From contig CM057157.1 in assembly GCA_029962745.1 (NCBI GenBank), positions 23,740,088 to 23,804,087 on the forward strand: 64,000 nt of DNA, given 5' to 3'. The stretch's first letter is position 1, and each line of letters opens with the position of its first letter. Source of the stretch: Echinometra lucunter (taxonomy: Eukaryota; Echinodermata; Echinoidea; Camarodonta; Echinometridae). Made by a program: the position numbers and the translations under genes. The notes under the pieces were generated by a model, which searched no databases, was not told the DNA's origin, and was given only the letters and a program-made list of their open reading frames with translations. Shown here one piece after another: positions 43,991-56,012 of the stretch.

Positions 43991-45998
43991 TACAACTGCA
44001 ACCTGAGAGCTGAGATGGGAGCTGAAGGGAGTCTGGGAAGGGGGGGGGGGATGCGCCTGGCGGAGACCATTGCCCCGGCCTTGCACAGACTATACCGGTA
44101 AATCTTAATTCAATAAATTAAATTACGATTTTTTTAAATCTTTTTAAATCTACCCGCAGTCTAGCCCGTAGACTGGATCGGGTTGGAGTGGGGGTGGGGG
44201 TGGGGTGTATAAGGTTGTAGATAAGATCGTTATAGGGCAGGGGGCGTGCTTAACATAAATGCCTGAGTATAATGCGGGGGGATTACAGATGTGGGACTTT
44301 TGCCATTTTTGATACATAGTCGTTGGGCGCGCGGCCGTCAATTCTGAATTTTGTTTACTTCTAGTTTTTTCTGCGTATGTATTTTGGTATGTATTCTCTG
44401 TTTGTTAAATGAAAATTAAAAAATTTACAAACTGTATTTCAAGGTATCCAACCATGAATCTCTACTCTCTTTTGGGTTCTTTTTATTTTCAGAATGAAAA
44501 TAATGTGATTTTATTCTACAGATTGAGGTAAGCAGTGAGATTAACTCGTCATAATTGATCTCTTTTTCAGTGTCTCGCCGATGACATTTCCCTTCGAGAC
44601 AGAGACCGAGACCAAGACATTAGCGTCCGAGACCGAGACCGAGACCGACACCGAGACACCCAATCACTGTCTTGCGACATGTTTCGTGACCGAGACATGT
44701 CTCAAGAAACCCGCCACTGGGAAAGATACACTTAACAACATCATTGGCCTCCTAGATTGTCAGTCTTGTAGATGATAAATTTGTGATCTTCAACTTGGCA
44801 TGGAGAATTTCGGGGCAGAAGTGGAAGGTAAAGAAGCCAGTGACTATTTTCTTTTTTTTCCCTTTTTATTCCTCTGCTTGCCAGTGAATTCACATGTGCC
44901 CCCCTCAAGTCTGAACACAGATTTCCATCCGCAATAATTCACTGACTAGTCTCAAGGACAATAACTATGTGCAATTTGAGTACGGTACGGACCTACTAGT
45001 ACACTATTCCTCTGAATGTATTAATAACCTATACCATTCTGTGGAAAGTTTCGGTTGAAATTATGGATTATCTAAGATGACTAGCATGTACATTGTAGTA
45101 CTCTTTCCTAAAGGGTGCAGATAAGAAACTCTCCGAGCTATGATCATACAACTTCTGTCCTAAATATAGTTCAACAGGAAAAGAGGAAACACTGTTGTGG
45201 TATTTCATCTGTAACTTTGGTTCATTGCAATTTTTTACACGGGGGGATCAATACATTCAGTCAGTACGTGTGGAAAACCCCAACCGTCATGCACTTTGCA
45301 TAAATTCAAAAGCAAAGGTAGGAGTTATGGGAAGTATTCATAAATAATGTTCAGGTTGAAAAGCTGTCATGGCTATAATTTCCTATTCAAAATTGTTTTT
45401 CTGCCCAAATTAGTTATCAAAGGGAGGTTTCAAATTCTCTGAGAGAATAATCCTTTTCAACAAATTTTGTCAAGCTTGTTTCTTTTTCTATGAGACAAAC
45501 AAAGATTATGATACAGAGATCAAATAAGTGGTAGATATAGTTTCCAAAGACAGGAAAGTCCCCCAAGATCTATCTTACTATGTATACAGGAAGTTACATT
45601 TAAATGTATTTCTAATGCAAACCTGACTCCTTAGAATTGTTCGCAGAACTGAGACCTAAGTGCCCTTATAATTTGTTCCTACTGTACGTAAAATGGATGT
45701 TACGAAGCGAATATATACGCAGAAGAATTGATGACGATGATAATGAGTCACAGTATTTGTTTGGCGCCATATATCTGTTTCAAAAACATTCAAAAGCGCA
45801 GACTCCTCCAATCAAGTTAGCATTCAAATGTCTGATGAAAGATGTGAGTTTTGAGAAGTGCTTTTTTTTTTCTTGATTAATCCTATGTTCATAGCAGTCT
45901 TGGATAGGCCTAATGTCTAATTACCACTTTGTTGCTCCCGCCCCCTCTACCCCCCCCCCCCCACCGTGGTCCAAGGAATGACAGAAGAAAGAAGAGGG

Positions 45999-46036
<38 letters not shown>

Positions 46037-46253
46037 AGAGGATAAGAAACAAGAAAGAAGATGAGTCAAGCCATCCCTCTTCAAAACATGGCGGACTAGA
46101 AATGTAAACTATAAAGAAATCTGATATCAACTCCTTTTCTTAGTGCTTCCCTTGATAAACCACAATACACACATTGAAACTGAAAGGCTTGTGGATCAGA
46201 GAGAACTGCCACGGCACTAATGCTTAAACATGTTTATATCAGTATATCACTAA
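43990..46253. repeat. Right part of segment A, no gene
   Basis: Collinear with 21300-22475 and 23085-24057. Includes the (GAGACC)n block at 44598-44660 and an (AG)n tract at 46000-46035. An extra 90 bp at about 45450-45540 is absent from segment B. No coding gene can be supported. Confidence 0.6.
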
Positions 46254-46855
46254 CTTCTAAGGATGTTTATCCAGGATATTTTTTGTTCGACGTAACTTAA
46301 TGCAAATTCCACAGTTCACTTCACCAACACCACGAAAATGTATCGTCTTTTCATTTCAAATTAAATGTTGACCAGAGATGTATGATCAATTAGCCTGGAA
46401 GGTTCTTTTTCTTGAAATCAGCATTTCAGGAAGTTTTCCTGTAAAATCCGCAAAAGATTTTCAGCCTTAAATGCAAACAAGTACATGTGATACAGCACAA
46501 CGCTTCATCATTTTATGAACTTAAAGAGTCCCTTAACAGCTATCTTAAATACAGTGACATTAGAAATATTTGTTACACATTAAGATTGAGAAAGGAAGGC
46601 AATGGATTAGAATTTTCAGTGGGAGCATTGCGGTTATATGCTCTTGATTCTTATAGCTCCTGGTTTTGGTCCTCGCTGGGTGCTGCATCCTTGCACATGA
46701 CGCTTTACCCATGTTCGTCTCTCTCAACCCCCCATTTTATAAAACTTGTTATCAATAACAAGTCGCAGTAACTGTTTATGAGCTACTGAAATCCTCGCAT
46801 CTGATTGGCTGAGTACAAATTTGTCATAGAAATGCGGCAGGTCTTACTGATAGTA
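46254..46855. other. Unique-looking stretch without a recognised gene
   Basis: A 94-codon plus-strand frame at 46487-46771 has no recognisable domain and no splice context. CTCGCATCTGATTGGCTGAG at 46795 resembles MITE interiors. Nothing else is seen. Confidence 0.4.
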
Positions 46856-47575
46856 TACCTGTGGCAGTGTCAAAAAACAGAAAATTTTATACAGGCATAA
46901 CCTTCTTATTCCGTGTCTTATTTCGTTCATATTTTTGCTTATCTGTTTTACTCTTAGTTTTGATTTAAAAGCTACATGACTTGAGCATGTTGATGGTGTT
47001 GGTTTCCTTTAACATGTATCGCACAACAGATAAAAATTGCCCCTCCTGTGATGGAAAATCGCCATTATCTTAATTTCTCTCCTTTTTGTGAACTTCATAC
47101 AATACCTCTCCATTTGATGACAAACAAAAGGTGCAACTCCAACTTAAAATTCGGATGGAAATATCACCTTACTGTCCGCTTTATATTCTAGATCTTGCAG
47201 CTCTGGAAATAGGGCAAAACTTCTTTTTGTAATAGTTACAATTTAAGTTACAACAAAATATACCCTTTCTTTACCTCCATCATTGGCAAAAACTTGATGA
47301 CCTTTTGATCTTTGATAAGGGCATTATCCTTTATACTCTAATGATTATATTTTTTAAAAAGCACATGACAGTCTTCCCAATCGGTATATGATAATAATAC
47401 AGATATATTATGATTTATATTATGATTAAGTTATGTTTATTTCAACGTTTCACTTTTTAGTTCTTCTCCCAAAATCATGCAAAGATTAATGAAAAATGAT
47501 ATATTCTTCCATACATAAAAAAAAAATGTTTCTTAAGAACCAAATTTCATAAACACACGCACTCTCACCCACGCA
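46856..47575. repeat. 700-bp direct repeat, copy 1
   Basis: Matches 54088-54790 in the same orientation from GTGGCAGTGTCAAAAA to the ACACACGCAC tract, with a few indels. Both copies contain ATGGAAAATCGCCAT and GGATGGAAATATCACCTTAC. Short frames are shared simply because of the duplication. Identity unknown. Confidence 0.8.
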
Positions 47576-49070
47576 CACACAGTCTCAAAAGTGATAATGT
47601 TTTGTGTTGTAGAATAAAAGAATTAGGTATCGAAATCATTTAAAATTTCATATTGTTTCATAAAACTAACAATGCTAACTATATGAGATATTTAATGAAC
47701 AGTCAGTTTACCAAGAGACAGTGTTAAGAAGAGATCTACGCAGGCAACGGAACTGCAATGCAAACGCCCTACTTATCATGCTTATCATCAGTCAAAGCGC
47801 TATGGCTCCAACAGACCGATATTCGACGTTCCAGGGTGTTTTAACCCATTGGCTACTGGAACCGGGTGGCCCATGTATCATGGCTACGGGAATTTGAGAA
47901 AACAGAAGTCAAGGGGTAAACGACTTTGTCGCTTTTTCCTGTAAGGAAATGTTTCAACAACTGTAGATTGCATGTGGGTTTACATAAGCTTTCACGTCCT
48001 TTCTATCATTAAAAAACCCATCCCCACCTTCGCCATTCTATGGAATTAAAGCCAATAACAAAAGATACTATTTTCAGAACATGATAATAATGATAATAAT
48101 ATAAGTGGGTTCTTGTATAGCGCTTTTGTGTTTTTTTTTTTTCCTTTTTCTTTTCAGAATGTACATTGAACCAGTGTTGTCATAACAACAAGCTCGTTAA
48201 TATGAGGCACTAAGACACGATTCAGTAACTAGAAATCACGAGGGTTTGAGAACGTGCCGATAACATCCTGCTCAAAGCAAATAAAGAAAGAGATAGAAAA
48301 AAGAAAAGGGATTCAGAAAACTCTGTGTTTCCCCTTTTCGCATTTGTAGTCTCTTTAACAATGGGCATGAAACTACACTGCGTCCCAAAATAAAGTTTAA
48401 AGTTGGAAAACGTCTCGCCGACTAAATACTTCGAAGTATTTCTAGAATATTTTGATACCCCGCCATTCTCACGCATAATACTGTACTTCTACACGTCTCC
48501 TTGTACTAAGCATTTTCTTTATTTTTGAATTGGTACTAATACACTCTAAATTTCTAATTTTATTGGAAGTTAATCTAAAACATGTAAAAAATATACTGTA
48601 CTTACGGACAAATCCAAAATTAGATTTAGAGGTTATAATCAGTAAGATGGATTTCTAAATCTATAAGACAAGAACAATGCCGCAAAAGCCTTGCTTTATT
48701 TTACACTTTGCTGACAACCACGAATAAAAAAAAAGGAAAAAAGTTCATAAATAGAAGGCTCAATTGCAGAGTTGTGAACTTAGGTATACCACTTGAGTTA
48801 AGAAAAAAATACCCCCCCCCCCCGGTCCACCAATTGTTGCATATGCTGCATAGTGAAATAAACTTCAAAGAACAGATAAAGGACATTTCTTCATCATTTT
48901 AAAGTAACAACACCAATGTATGAAACAAGCCTCCCATTTGATACCTTACTCGTTATAATTAATTAGTAATTATTTCATTCTTTGTAAGCAATAATTCATT
49001 TGTTGTTTTTTTTTATATTATCGTACCTCCATGTACCAGGCATGTTTTCTATTCTGACCTATCTCTGTAT
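47576..49070. other. Gene-free stretch
   Basis: No gene recognised. At 48080-48170 lies a GATAATAATATAAGTGGGTT, CTTGTATAGCGCTTTTGTG repeat edge, widespread in marine invertebrates by recall. ACTGCGTCCCAAAATAAAG at 48377 resembles a mariner-type end, but no partner terminus was found nearby. Confidence 0.4.
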
Positions 49071-49152
49071 ACATTTCCTTTAAGCGCACAGGGACTTTCT
49101 TATATGTAAGTGATATGCGTTATATAAGCAACGTCCATTACTGTTATTGTTG

Positions 49153-49216
<64 letters not shown>

Positions 49217-49265
49217 CATCATCATCATTATTATTATTATCATCATCATCTATATTACCATTATT
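49070..49265. repeat. Interspersed repeat ending in (TTA)n(TCA)n
   Basis: GTGATATGCGTTATATAAGC followed by about 120 bp of TTA/TCA trinucleotides (49137-49260). The Asn- and Tyr-rich ORFs are translations of it. Confidence 0.85.
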
Positions 49266-49720
49266 ATTTTGTTTATGCACTGTTCCTATATGCATACATG
49301 TATTTCAATCTCACTGAATGTTATTAGCCTATTTGTCTATATACTGCAGAGTGAAAAATAAAACAAACACACAAAGAAAAGGTTATGAAGTATGATGTGA
49401 AGCGTCGTGTGTTTCCTTGTTATTTTCTGTATATTTCAGGAACTTCAGTTGCAAATATCTTACATTTACAAAAATTGAATGGCCTATATCCGTTTTTAAA
49501 TCAAACTCTTCAGTCTGAGTTTTTTCAAATGATTGTTATAAACTATTTATATATCAATAATACTCTCGAAGCGAAAAAGCACACCATGTGATAGAAGACA
49601 GAAAAATTGCCGTTCTTGACATCACTCTGGTGTGCAAAAGGAACAAGAAGACAGTCCTATTACCAGATTTGCTAATTCTATTCCAAGTCAGTGATCGTTG
49701 TAATGGAAGTAGAACCAACC
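49266..49720. other. Gene-free stretch
   Basis: Two short plus-strand ORFs (49385-49591, 49588-49770) overlap, but neither shows a recognisable domain. No splice-bounded exon is evident. Confidence 0.35.
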
Positions 49721-49724
49721 AAAA

Positions 49725-49880
49725 GGAGCGTTTCATCAAAATTTGCTGTCTGACAAGTTGTCAGATCTGATATCTTTCCTTGATTTTGATTGGCTGAGAA
49801 GCATCATTACTATGGCAACGGTCGGATAAAACATACTTTGCCGGATAAAACATCCGACAAGTCCTTTCATGAAACGCTCC
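49725..49880. mobile_element. GGGGAGYGTTTCAT-family MITE, copy 3
   Basis: GGAGCGTTTCATCAAAATTT to CTTTCATGAAACGCTCC. The interior, including GACAAGTTGTCAGATCTGA and TTGATTTTGATTGGCTGAGA, matches 22768-22927 closely. Confidence 0.8.
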
Positions 49881-50164
49881 CTAGGAATCGAGAGGGGTAT
49901 CCCCTCAAAATAAGTTCCTTTAAAAATACCAAAGAAAATGTCTCACATTTTGTCCCCACGGTGTACGAATAAAGGGCTAGGAATGTTGGGTGATAACGAT
50001 TGCAAGGCCCTCAGAAAAAGCAGTATGAAGTCTGACATTGCTTCCCTGGCTGAGTAAGATCACATATTATTATCGTCATTATTTTTACTGTCATTGTTAT
50101 TTTATCATTATGACTACTAATGATATCATTACTATTACTGTAATTATTACTACAATTATCATGA

Positions 50165-50206
50165 TTATTATTTTTAGTAGTAGTAGTAGTAGTAGTAGTA
50201 GTCGTC
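50165..50206. repeat. (TAG)n microsatellite
   Basis: TAGTAG tract followed by TCGTCG and (AC)n. A longer tract of the same type lies at 51375-51475, on the other side of the palindrome. Confidence 0.9.
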
Positions 50207-50699
50207 GTAGTACACACACACAAAAAATGAGAACCGTTTTCTGCGAGTAAAATCATGCCATATTCATCAAGTTGAGTGATTTTAATCAGATAAAGATATA
50301 TTTTTACACGTGCATCTGTGTATTTGTTATGCAATGAAGAAATCAACACGTCTTATGCATATTTAAAAGGTATATCACATAACAATTTAGCTCGGTGAGT
50401 CTCTTTTACTCACTGAAGTACATACAAAATAGATATTGGATGAGTATTTGCATACCTTAGTGACCGAATGAGGAAATATACTTACAACTAAGTAAAATTG
50501 GCCTTTTCCCCATCCCTTGATGTCATAGACACTTTATATTCGTTGGCCGAGTAAAAATGACAAACTCAGTCTCTTCGAAGTGAATGTACTAACGTTAGGA
50601 GTAATCTTACTCTGTGCATGCGTACTCTATTGTTTGACCACATTTCAGTCGACTTTAACATGCGGATCCATCACATACATCATGCATGGACATAATGTA

Positions 50700-51130
50700 A
50701 GTAAATTTGATTATTTTCATTTTGAAGAAGTAAGTTTCAATATTACTATAATAATATCCCTTTAGTTTTATTAAGATCTTTTCTAAAATTCAGGTTAGGC
50801 TTATGATAGCCACACTGTAGTGATAAAATACTGCAGCCGTGAAAATGGTTAACGACCGAAGTGATGAAGGCAGGGAAGTCCCGCAGACGGAAGGTCTACG
50901 AGGTTAAGACGGGAGCGAACCCTGGCCTTGGTCTTGGGCCTTGCGCTCGCAGGACTTCGCTGCCTTAGCCAATATTGGTCGTTGACAATTTTCACGGCTT
51001 CGATGTTCTATCACTATATTGTGGCTACCATAGGCCTAAACTGAGTTTTAAAAAAGATCTCAATAAAACTAAAGGGATTTTATTATAGTAATATTGAAGC
51101 TTACTTATTCAAAATTGAAATAATAAAATT
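50700..51130. mobile_element. Foldback palindrome flanked by (TAG)n
   Basis: The left arm AGTTTCAATATTACTATAAT, CCCTTTAGTTTTATTA and AGCCACACTGTAGTGATAA pairs with the right arm TTATAGTAATATTGAAGCTT, TAATAAAACTAAAGG-like and TATCACTATATTGTGGCT. Inner arms pair CGTGAAAATGGTTAACGACC with GGTCGTTGACAATTTTCACG around a GC-rich centre at about 50880-50960. Weaker pairing (GTGATTTTA words) may extend it to 50250-51365. Confidence 0.7.
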
Positions 51131-51367
51131 TATTCACTTTGAGTATCGGAAGCATTACTGACTAAACTAGGCAGAGCAATTTACTCACAACATTAGCTTA
51201 AATAACACACCAACAAAAAATACTCATTTGGTATGTCACTATAGTGGCAAATGAATAAAACTCACAGCTGTGCGTTTACAAACTAAATCTGATGAGTTAT
51301 TGCACTCAACTATGTGTGTCACTATAGTGGCAATGATTTATTTAGGCCTGTGAGTAAAATCACCCAA

Positions 51368-51376
51368 ATTTGTGTA

Positions 51377-51463
<87 letters not shown>

Positions 51464-51475
51464 CAGTAGTAGTAT
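51368..51475. repeat. (AGT)n microsatellite
   Basis: About 105 bp of TAG/AGT repeats with a GTGGTGG interruption. Confidence 0.95.
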
Positions 51476-51766
51476 CAGCATTGATCATAACTATGGCCTA
51501 AAACTCTCCCCCTATTTGGGCGAACGTCACCCCCTTTTTACCTGATTTTTTTCTCATTTTATACGACTTATCTTTAAAAGCCTTCGGGGAAAACCCCCAA
51601 ATTCCCCATGCTCAGCATTTCAAACGTATACACGCAAGGGCAGTTTGCATGGACTGGAAATGAAATTAAGTTGAAGAATTTAGATGTGACGTCCTTCAAG
51701 CATTGATAATGGACCCTCAGACCACAAATCGACGTGCCCTCAAGCAAAACACAGATGCCTTCTGGG

Positions 51767-51768
<2 letters not shown>

Positions 51769-51819
<51 letters not shown>
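51769..51819. repeat. C-run and (TC)n microsatellite
   Basis: CCCCCCCC followed by about 40 bp of TC repeats. The Ser/Leu and Arg/Glu ORFs here are artefacts. Confidence 0.95.
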
Positions 51820-51820
<1 letters not shown>

Positions 51821-53710
51821 CACCCAATGGGCAATCCACCCACGAATGTTTGTTGTTTAAATTATTTAATCAAGAGCATGGTATTGTTTATCGATAAGCC
51901 ATCAGCACTATATTCTTCTCTTATCGTTTTGTGTTCTCCCAAGTCGTAATTCGTAGCCATAATTTGTAACAATCTTTTTTTTTTCTGGGGGATCCACAAA
52001 TTACAAGCATCGCTTTTTAGTGGATCCCCCATTTCCTAAGGATTTACGAGTTTCTTTTCATAATTCATTATTTCATTTCATTTCGTTTATTTTTCATTTC
52101 CAACATAATATAAACAGAATACAGAGTATGCATCGTACAAGGTAAAAAATGAAATTTAACAGTGGATTCGTAATTATAAATAGTTCCCGTGTACAAGAGC
52201 CTGAAAAGGGGTTGGTAATGGAGGGGACTGCTGAACAGCCGAGCTTGTAGATTGCAGCCCCCTATAACTTAAAAGTTGTAAAAATAGTTAAACAGTAAAA
52301 ATAAAAAAAGAAGACACAAACTAGTACAAACAGCGGATATACATAACACAAAGTGAGTGAAAGGAAAATGAAGGAAAGGAGAAGAGAAACGAGAGAGAAA
52401 GAGATAGAAAGAGAGGGGGAGAAAGAGAGAGAGGGGAGAAAAGGGGGAGAGAGAGTGGAGGACTCCTGTCTAATAACCCACACAACACACACGGACCGAC
52501 CGGAAAACGAATATCTGCATAAAGTGAATGGGGAAAAAAAAAACATAATTGAGTAGTATTATGTTAAGTAAAATGAAATTGAAATTGAAATAAAAAACTG
52601 CACCGGATATGGTCCTGCATCCGAGGCTGGATTTTATTTTATCTTCAATTTGCCTAAGCAATACAACTCATGAGTGCCGCTGCCGAACATCCCCGGGGCA
52701 ATACCTGAAACCAGCATGGTACATGAATCTCGTCAAATATGTTTTAAATACACATTTTATTGTGTGTTCAAAAGTTCTTCATGAGTAATTCAGCAATGGA
52801 TGCAACGCAATTTTGTGTTTAAATCGTAGTTTGGGTCTGCTGCTATAAGAGCAATACTACATTTACCTTCGATTAAGTTAGATTAAAAAATTATCGTAGA
52901 AAATGATATGCAGTACAAGTTTTTGCATATTATTCATAAAATTTTATAAGAAGTGTTAATTCTTCAGTTTACACAATATCTTTTAAAATATATGTGTTAT
53001 AATGTAGTCTTCACGATAGCGCCAGATTCATATTTTCATACATATTCACTTTGCAATCATATGGATACGGGTATCGATTTTTTTCTCATATTTTCGAGGG
53101 GCTTATTTTGCTCATTAGCGTGGTACGATTCCAGGAGATGGAATCGGCGCTGCCCATCGAACCAGTTAATCAATTCAGAAAAATACAATAGCCATTTGCC
53201 AATATGGCAGCGAGCACGAAAACACACTCGTGAACATACGTGACCTGGAACTACATGATTAAACATAACAGCTGCGAAGGATGTTCTTTCAACTACCAGA
53301 ACCATTGTGATAGGTAGAATGAGAGGTTGTTTATTTTGTCTGCTTTCTTTGTCCACCATGTTCATAGTGACACAGTGCGTCCCAGAAAAAAAGCGAAAAC
53401 CTACAACAAAGGATCATAGTGACTACACTATTTGCTCTGTAGCAATGAAAGTTAATTTCCCATTAATCTAAAGTATTGTGCTTTCGATTAATACTTAGAT
53501 AGCATGGATCAGTACACGCATCAATGAGTAACTTTGTTTGAAATTTTGGCACATCAAAATCCATTTGTGCAAAATTTGGGTTAATACCAAACGTGAACAA
53601 AACAAGAGGGATATATATGTTTTTATTAACAAAATTAAAAAATAACAGAAGAGTCAGCCCAATTTCCAGTAAGTGGCAAGGGCGTATGCTTCTGAATTTC
53701 CAAAATTAAT
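51820..53710. other. Gene-free stretch with GA-rich tract
   Basis: A purine tract at 52360-52460. GTGCGTCCCAGAAAAAAAG at 53374 is a mariner-like end without a partner. A 102-codon minus frame at 53057-53365 is open but has no recognised family. No gene supported. Confidence 0.4.
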
Positions 53711-53712
53711 TT

Positions 53713-54250
53713 AAAGGAAACCAACATCCTCAAACCAAACAGTTTTTTAAATCAAATCTATAAAAAGGAATGAAAAAAGATCAGCAAAAAATTTGAATGA
53801 AACCAGAGACGGAATAAGAAAGTTACGACTATATGGCATTTTCTGTATGACATTATTTGACACTATTTGATGACATCGTTTTGTGGACAACTCTCATACA
53901 CACAGAAACATTTTCATTGTGCTGTAGATTTGCACATTTACATATAATGTAGGAGTGTTTTCTCCACAACATAATATGGAATAAGGACAATGAAAACATA
54001 TGTTCTTCAAGATATTAAAGAATACTGTGTTAAATGCTGTGTACAAAACAAATTGAGAGTTGTCCACAAACTGATATAACATCAGTACCAGTGGCAGTGT
54101 CAAAAACAAAAAAATTATAGAGGCATAACCTTCTTATTCAGTGTCTTATTTCGTTCATATTTTGTTTATCTTTTTTTACTCTGTCTTAGTTTTGATTTAT
54201 CATTTCTTGACCGGTTGACTTGAGCATGTTGACGGTGTTGGTTTCCTTTA
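53713..54250. mobile_element. Diverged foldback enclosing a smaller MITE
   Basis: 53713-53870 (AAGGAAACCAACATCCTCAA, GAATAAGAAAGTTACGAC, TTTGACACTATTTGA) is the diverged reverse complement of 54088-54250 (GTGTCAAAAAC, GGCATAACCTTCTTATTC, GGTGTTGGTTTCCTT). The centre is occupied by the MITE at 53878-54069. Confidence 0.65.
53878..54069. mobile_element. MITE with TTTGTGGACAACTCTCA ends
   Basis: 192 bp whose ends are TTTGTGGACAACTCTCA-type and the complement TGAGAGTTGTCCACAAA. AT-rich interior, no ORF of interest. Confidence 0.7.
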
Positions 54251-54790
54251 ATATATATCGCACAACAGATAAAATTGCCCCTCCTGTGATGGAAAATCGC
54301 CATAATCTTAATTTCTCTCCTTTTTGTGAACTTCATACAATACCTCTCCATCTGATGACAAATAAAAGGTGCAACTTCAACTTGAAATTCGGATGGAAAT
54401 ATCACCTTACTGTACGCTTTATATTCTAGATGTTGCAGCTCTGGAAATAGGGCAAAACTTCTTTTTGTAATAGTTACAATTTAAGTGAAAAAATATACCT
54501 TTTCTTTACCTCCATCATTGACAAAAACTTGATCACCTTTTGATCTATGATAAAGATATTATCCTTTATACTCTCATGAATATATTTTTTCAGCACATGA
54601 CAGTCTTCCCAATCGGTATACATTATGATTTATATTATGATTAGGTTTTTTTCAATATTTCACTTTTTACTTCTCTAAATATTGTGCAAGGATGAATGAA
54701 AAATAATAACATCTTCCATACATGAAAAAACATGTTTCTTAAAAACCAAATTTCATAAACACACGCACCTACACACACATTTTTTTAAAC
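54088..54790. repeat. 700-bp direct repeat, copy 2
   Basis: See the partner at 46856-47575. This copy is the one joined to the inverted partial arm at 53713, so it may be the fuller version of the element. Confidence 0.8.
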
Positions 54791-54804
54791 ACGTGCACAC
54801 GTTG

Positions 54805-54925
54805 GTTTCGATAATGCCTATAGCATTTTCATTTATTTGACGTACGATAAAAGAGCAATGTAGATAAAATGCCTTGTTCAAGGGCATAAGTGCCGAACCG
54901 CGGCACCTCCACGGTGCCTCACACA
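54805..54925 (-). mobile_element. tRNA-derived SINE, minus orientation
   Basis: The minus strand reads GGCACCGTGGAGGTGCCGCG, GTTCGGCACTTATGCCCTTG, AACAAGGCATTTTATCTACA, TTGCTCTTTTATCGTACGTC and ends AATGCTATAGGCATTAT. It shares head and tail with 33655-33795. The tRNA-like head is largely deleted. Confidence 0.75.
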
Positions 54926-56012
54926 CCCACACCCTCACACACACACACACACACACACACACCCTCACTAGAATACTATTAATTCCATTGTCGGTTCCAG
55001 TTGTTACTATGGTTATGATATTTAAAACATAAAAGCATAGAACTGAAAAGTTGAGGGATGTTTTTATAGGACTTACCCCCCCCCCCTCCCCCACTCTAAC
55101 TCCTTCGTCTTTTAAGTGATATCCCAATTCTACATTTGTAGACGGAATACTTTCCTTTTGGACCGGTTATGTAATAAAATGATAATTTGAAGAAAAATAC
55201 TGTATGTCGAATGGACTTTATTTAAACTGTACCAATTCAGAGAGTTTTTCAATATTTTTTGTTTGTTTGTTTGTTGTTGTTGTTTTTTGGGGGGAGGGTA
55301 CGTTATACCCGCAAAAATGATAATGACCAAAAGTAGATCATTGAGAAAAGGTTTTTATGATTAAACGGAAAAGGCCGTATCAATGGTTGGCAGATCATGA
55401 CCCGACAAGAATAAAACAATTATCGGTCAACCAAAATTAACTATCTCACAAGAAATAAACTTTGTTACTCGTTCTTCTCATCGGCATGTAGGCAATCGAA
55501 TGAATCAATCAAACATTATTTGATGGTTCCGCCATTGAAGCTTTATAACATTTTTATACTCTCTTCGCTTACAATTTCAACCGCAGCCATCAGAAATTGT
55601 CTGCGTTAGCTACTTCAATCGATTTCGATAGAATACAAAAAAATGATATAGTCCTATGTAAGTTCCTTTAAATTATCTTCATTAATCAAAGATGTTTCGG
55701 ACTTCAAATAAAATGAAAGATACTTTGTATCATGAATACCGTTTGTTAAACATGTTGAATACTTGTGAATAAATTTCATATACCATTCGATACGTTTGTT
55801 TTCTTAAAATCAAGTGAAAAAAAATCATTAGTTTATTATCAAAATAAGGAAATATGACATTACTTTTTTACCTGTACGATGCAGAATTAAGGATTCCGGC
55901 AGCTCAGCGCTCAGCTCTGTTTGACTGTTTGCAAGTGTTTAACTCCCGACAACAGCGAAAAAGCCTTTACCATACCAGCAGCCGCTCCCCTTTCTTTTCA
56001 TTGGCTGAGTCA
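54926..56012. other. Gene-free stretch
   Basis: (CA)n at 54930-54965, a C-run at 55077-55086 and a (TTTG)n/(TTG)n tract at 55257-55285. No gene recognised. Confidence 0.45.

Larger units (their letters stand above)
35122..46253. repeat. Segmental duplication, A segment (pairs with 15168-24057)
   Basis: Collinear with segment B apart from insertions: the 5.5-kb TIR element here; several insertions in B. The last shared words are CATGTTTATATCAGTATATCA at the right end, where B is interrupted by a transposon and then the gap. Sequence differences are of the order of several per cent by eye. Confidence 0.85.

Noticed and set aside
46487..46771. 94-codon ORF in unique-looking sequence
   Set aside because: No recognisable family, no paralogous conservation and no splice context; expected by chance in this much sequence.
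48377..53395. GCGTCCCA-type motifs as two ends of one mariner-like element
   Set aside because: They are 5 kb apart with no transposase, no matching extended TIR and no TA duplication that I can verify.
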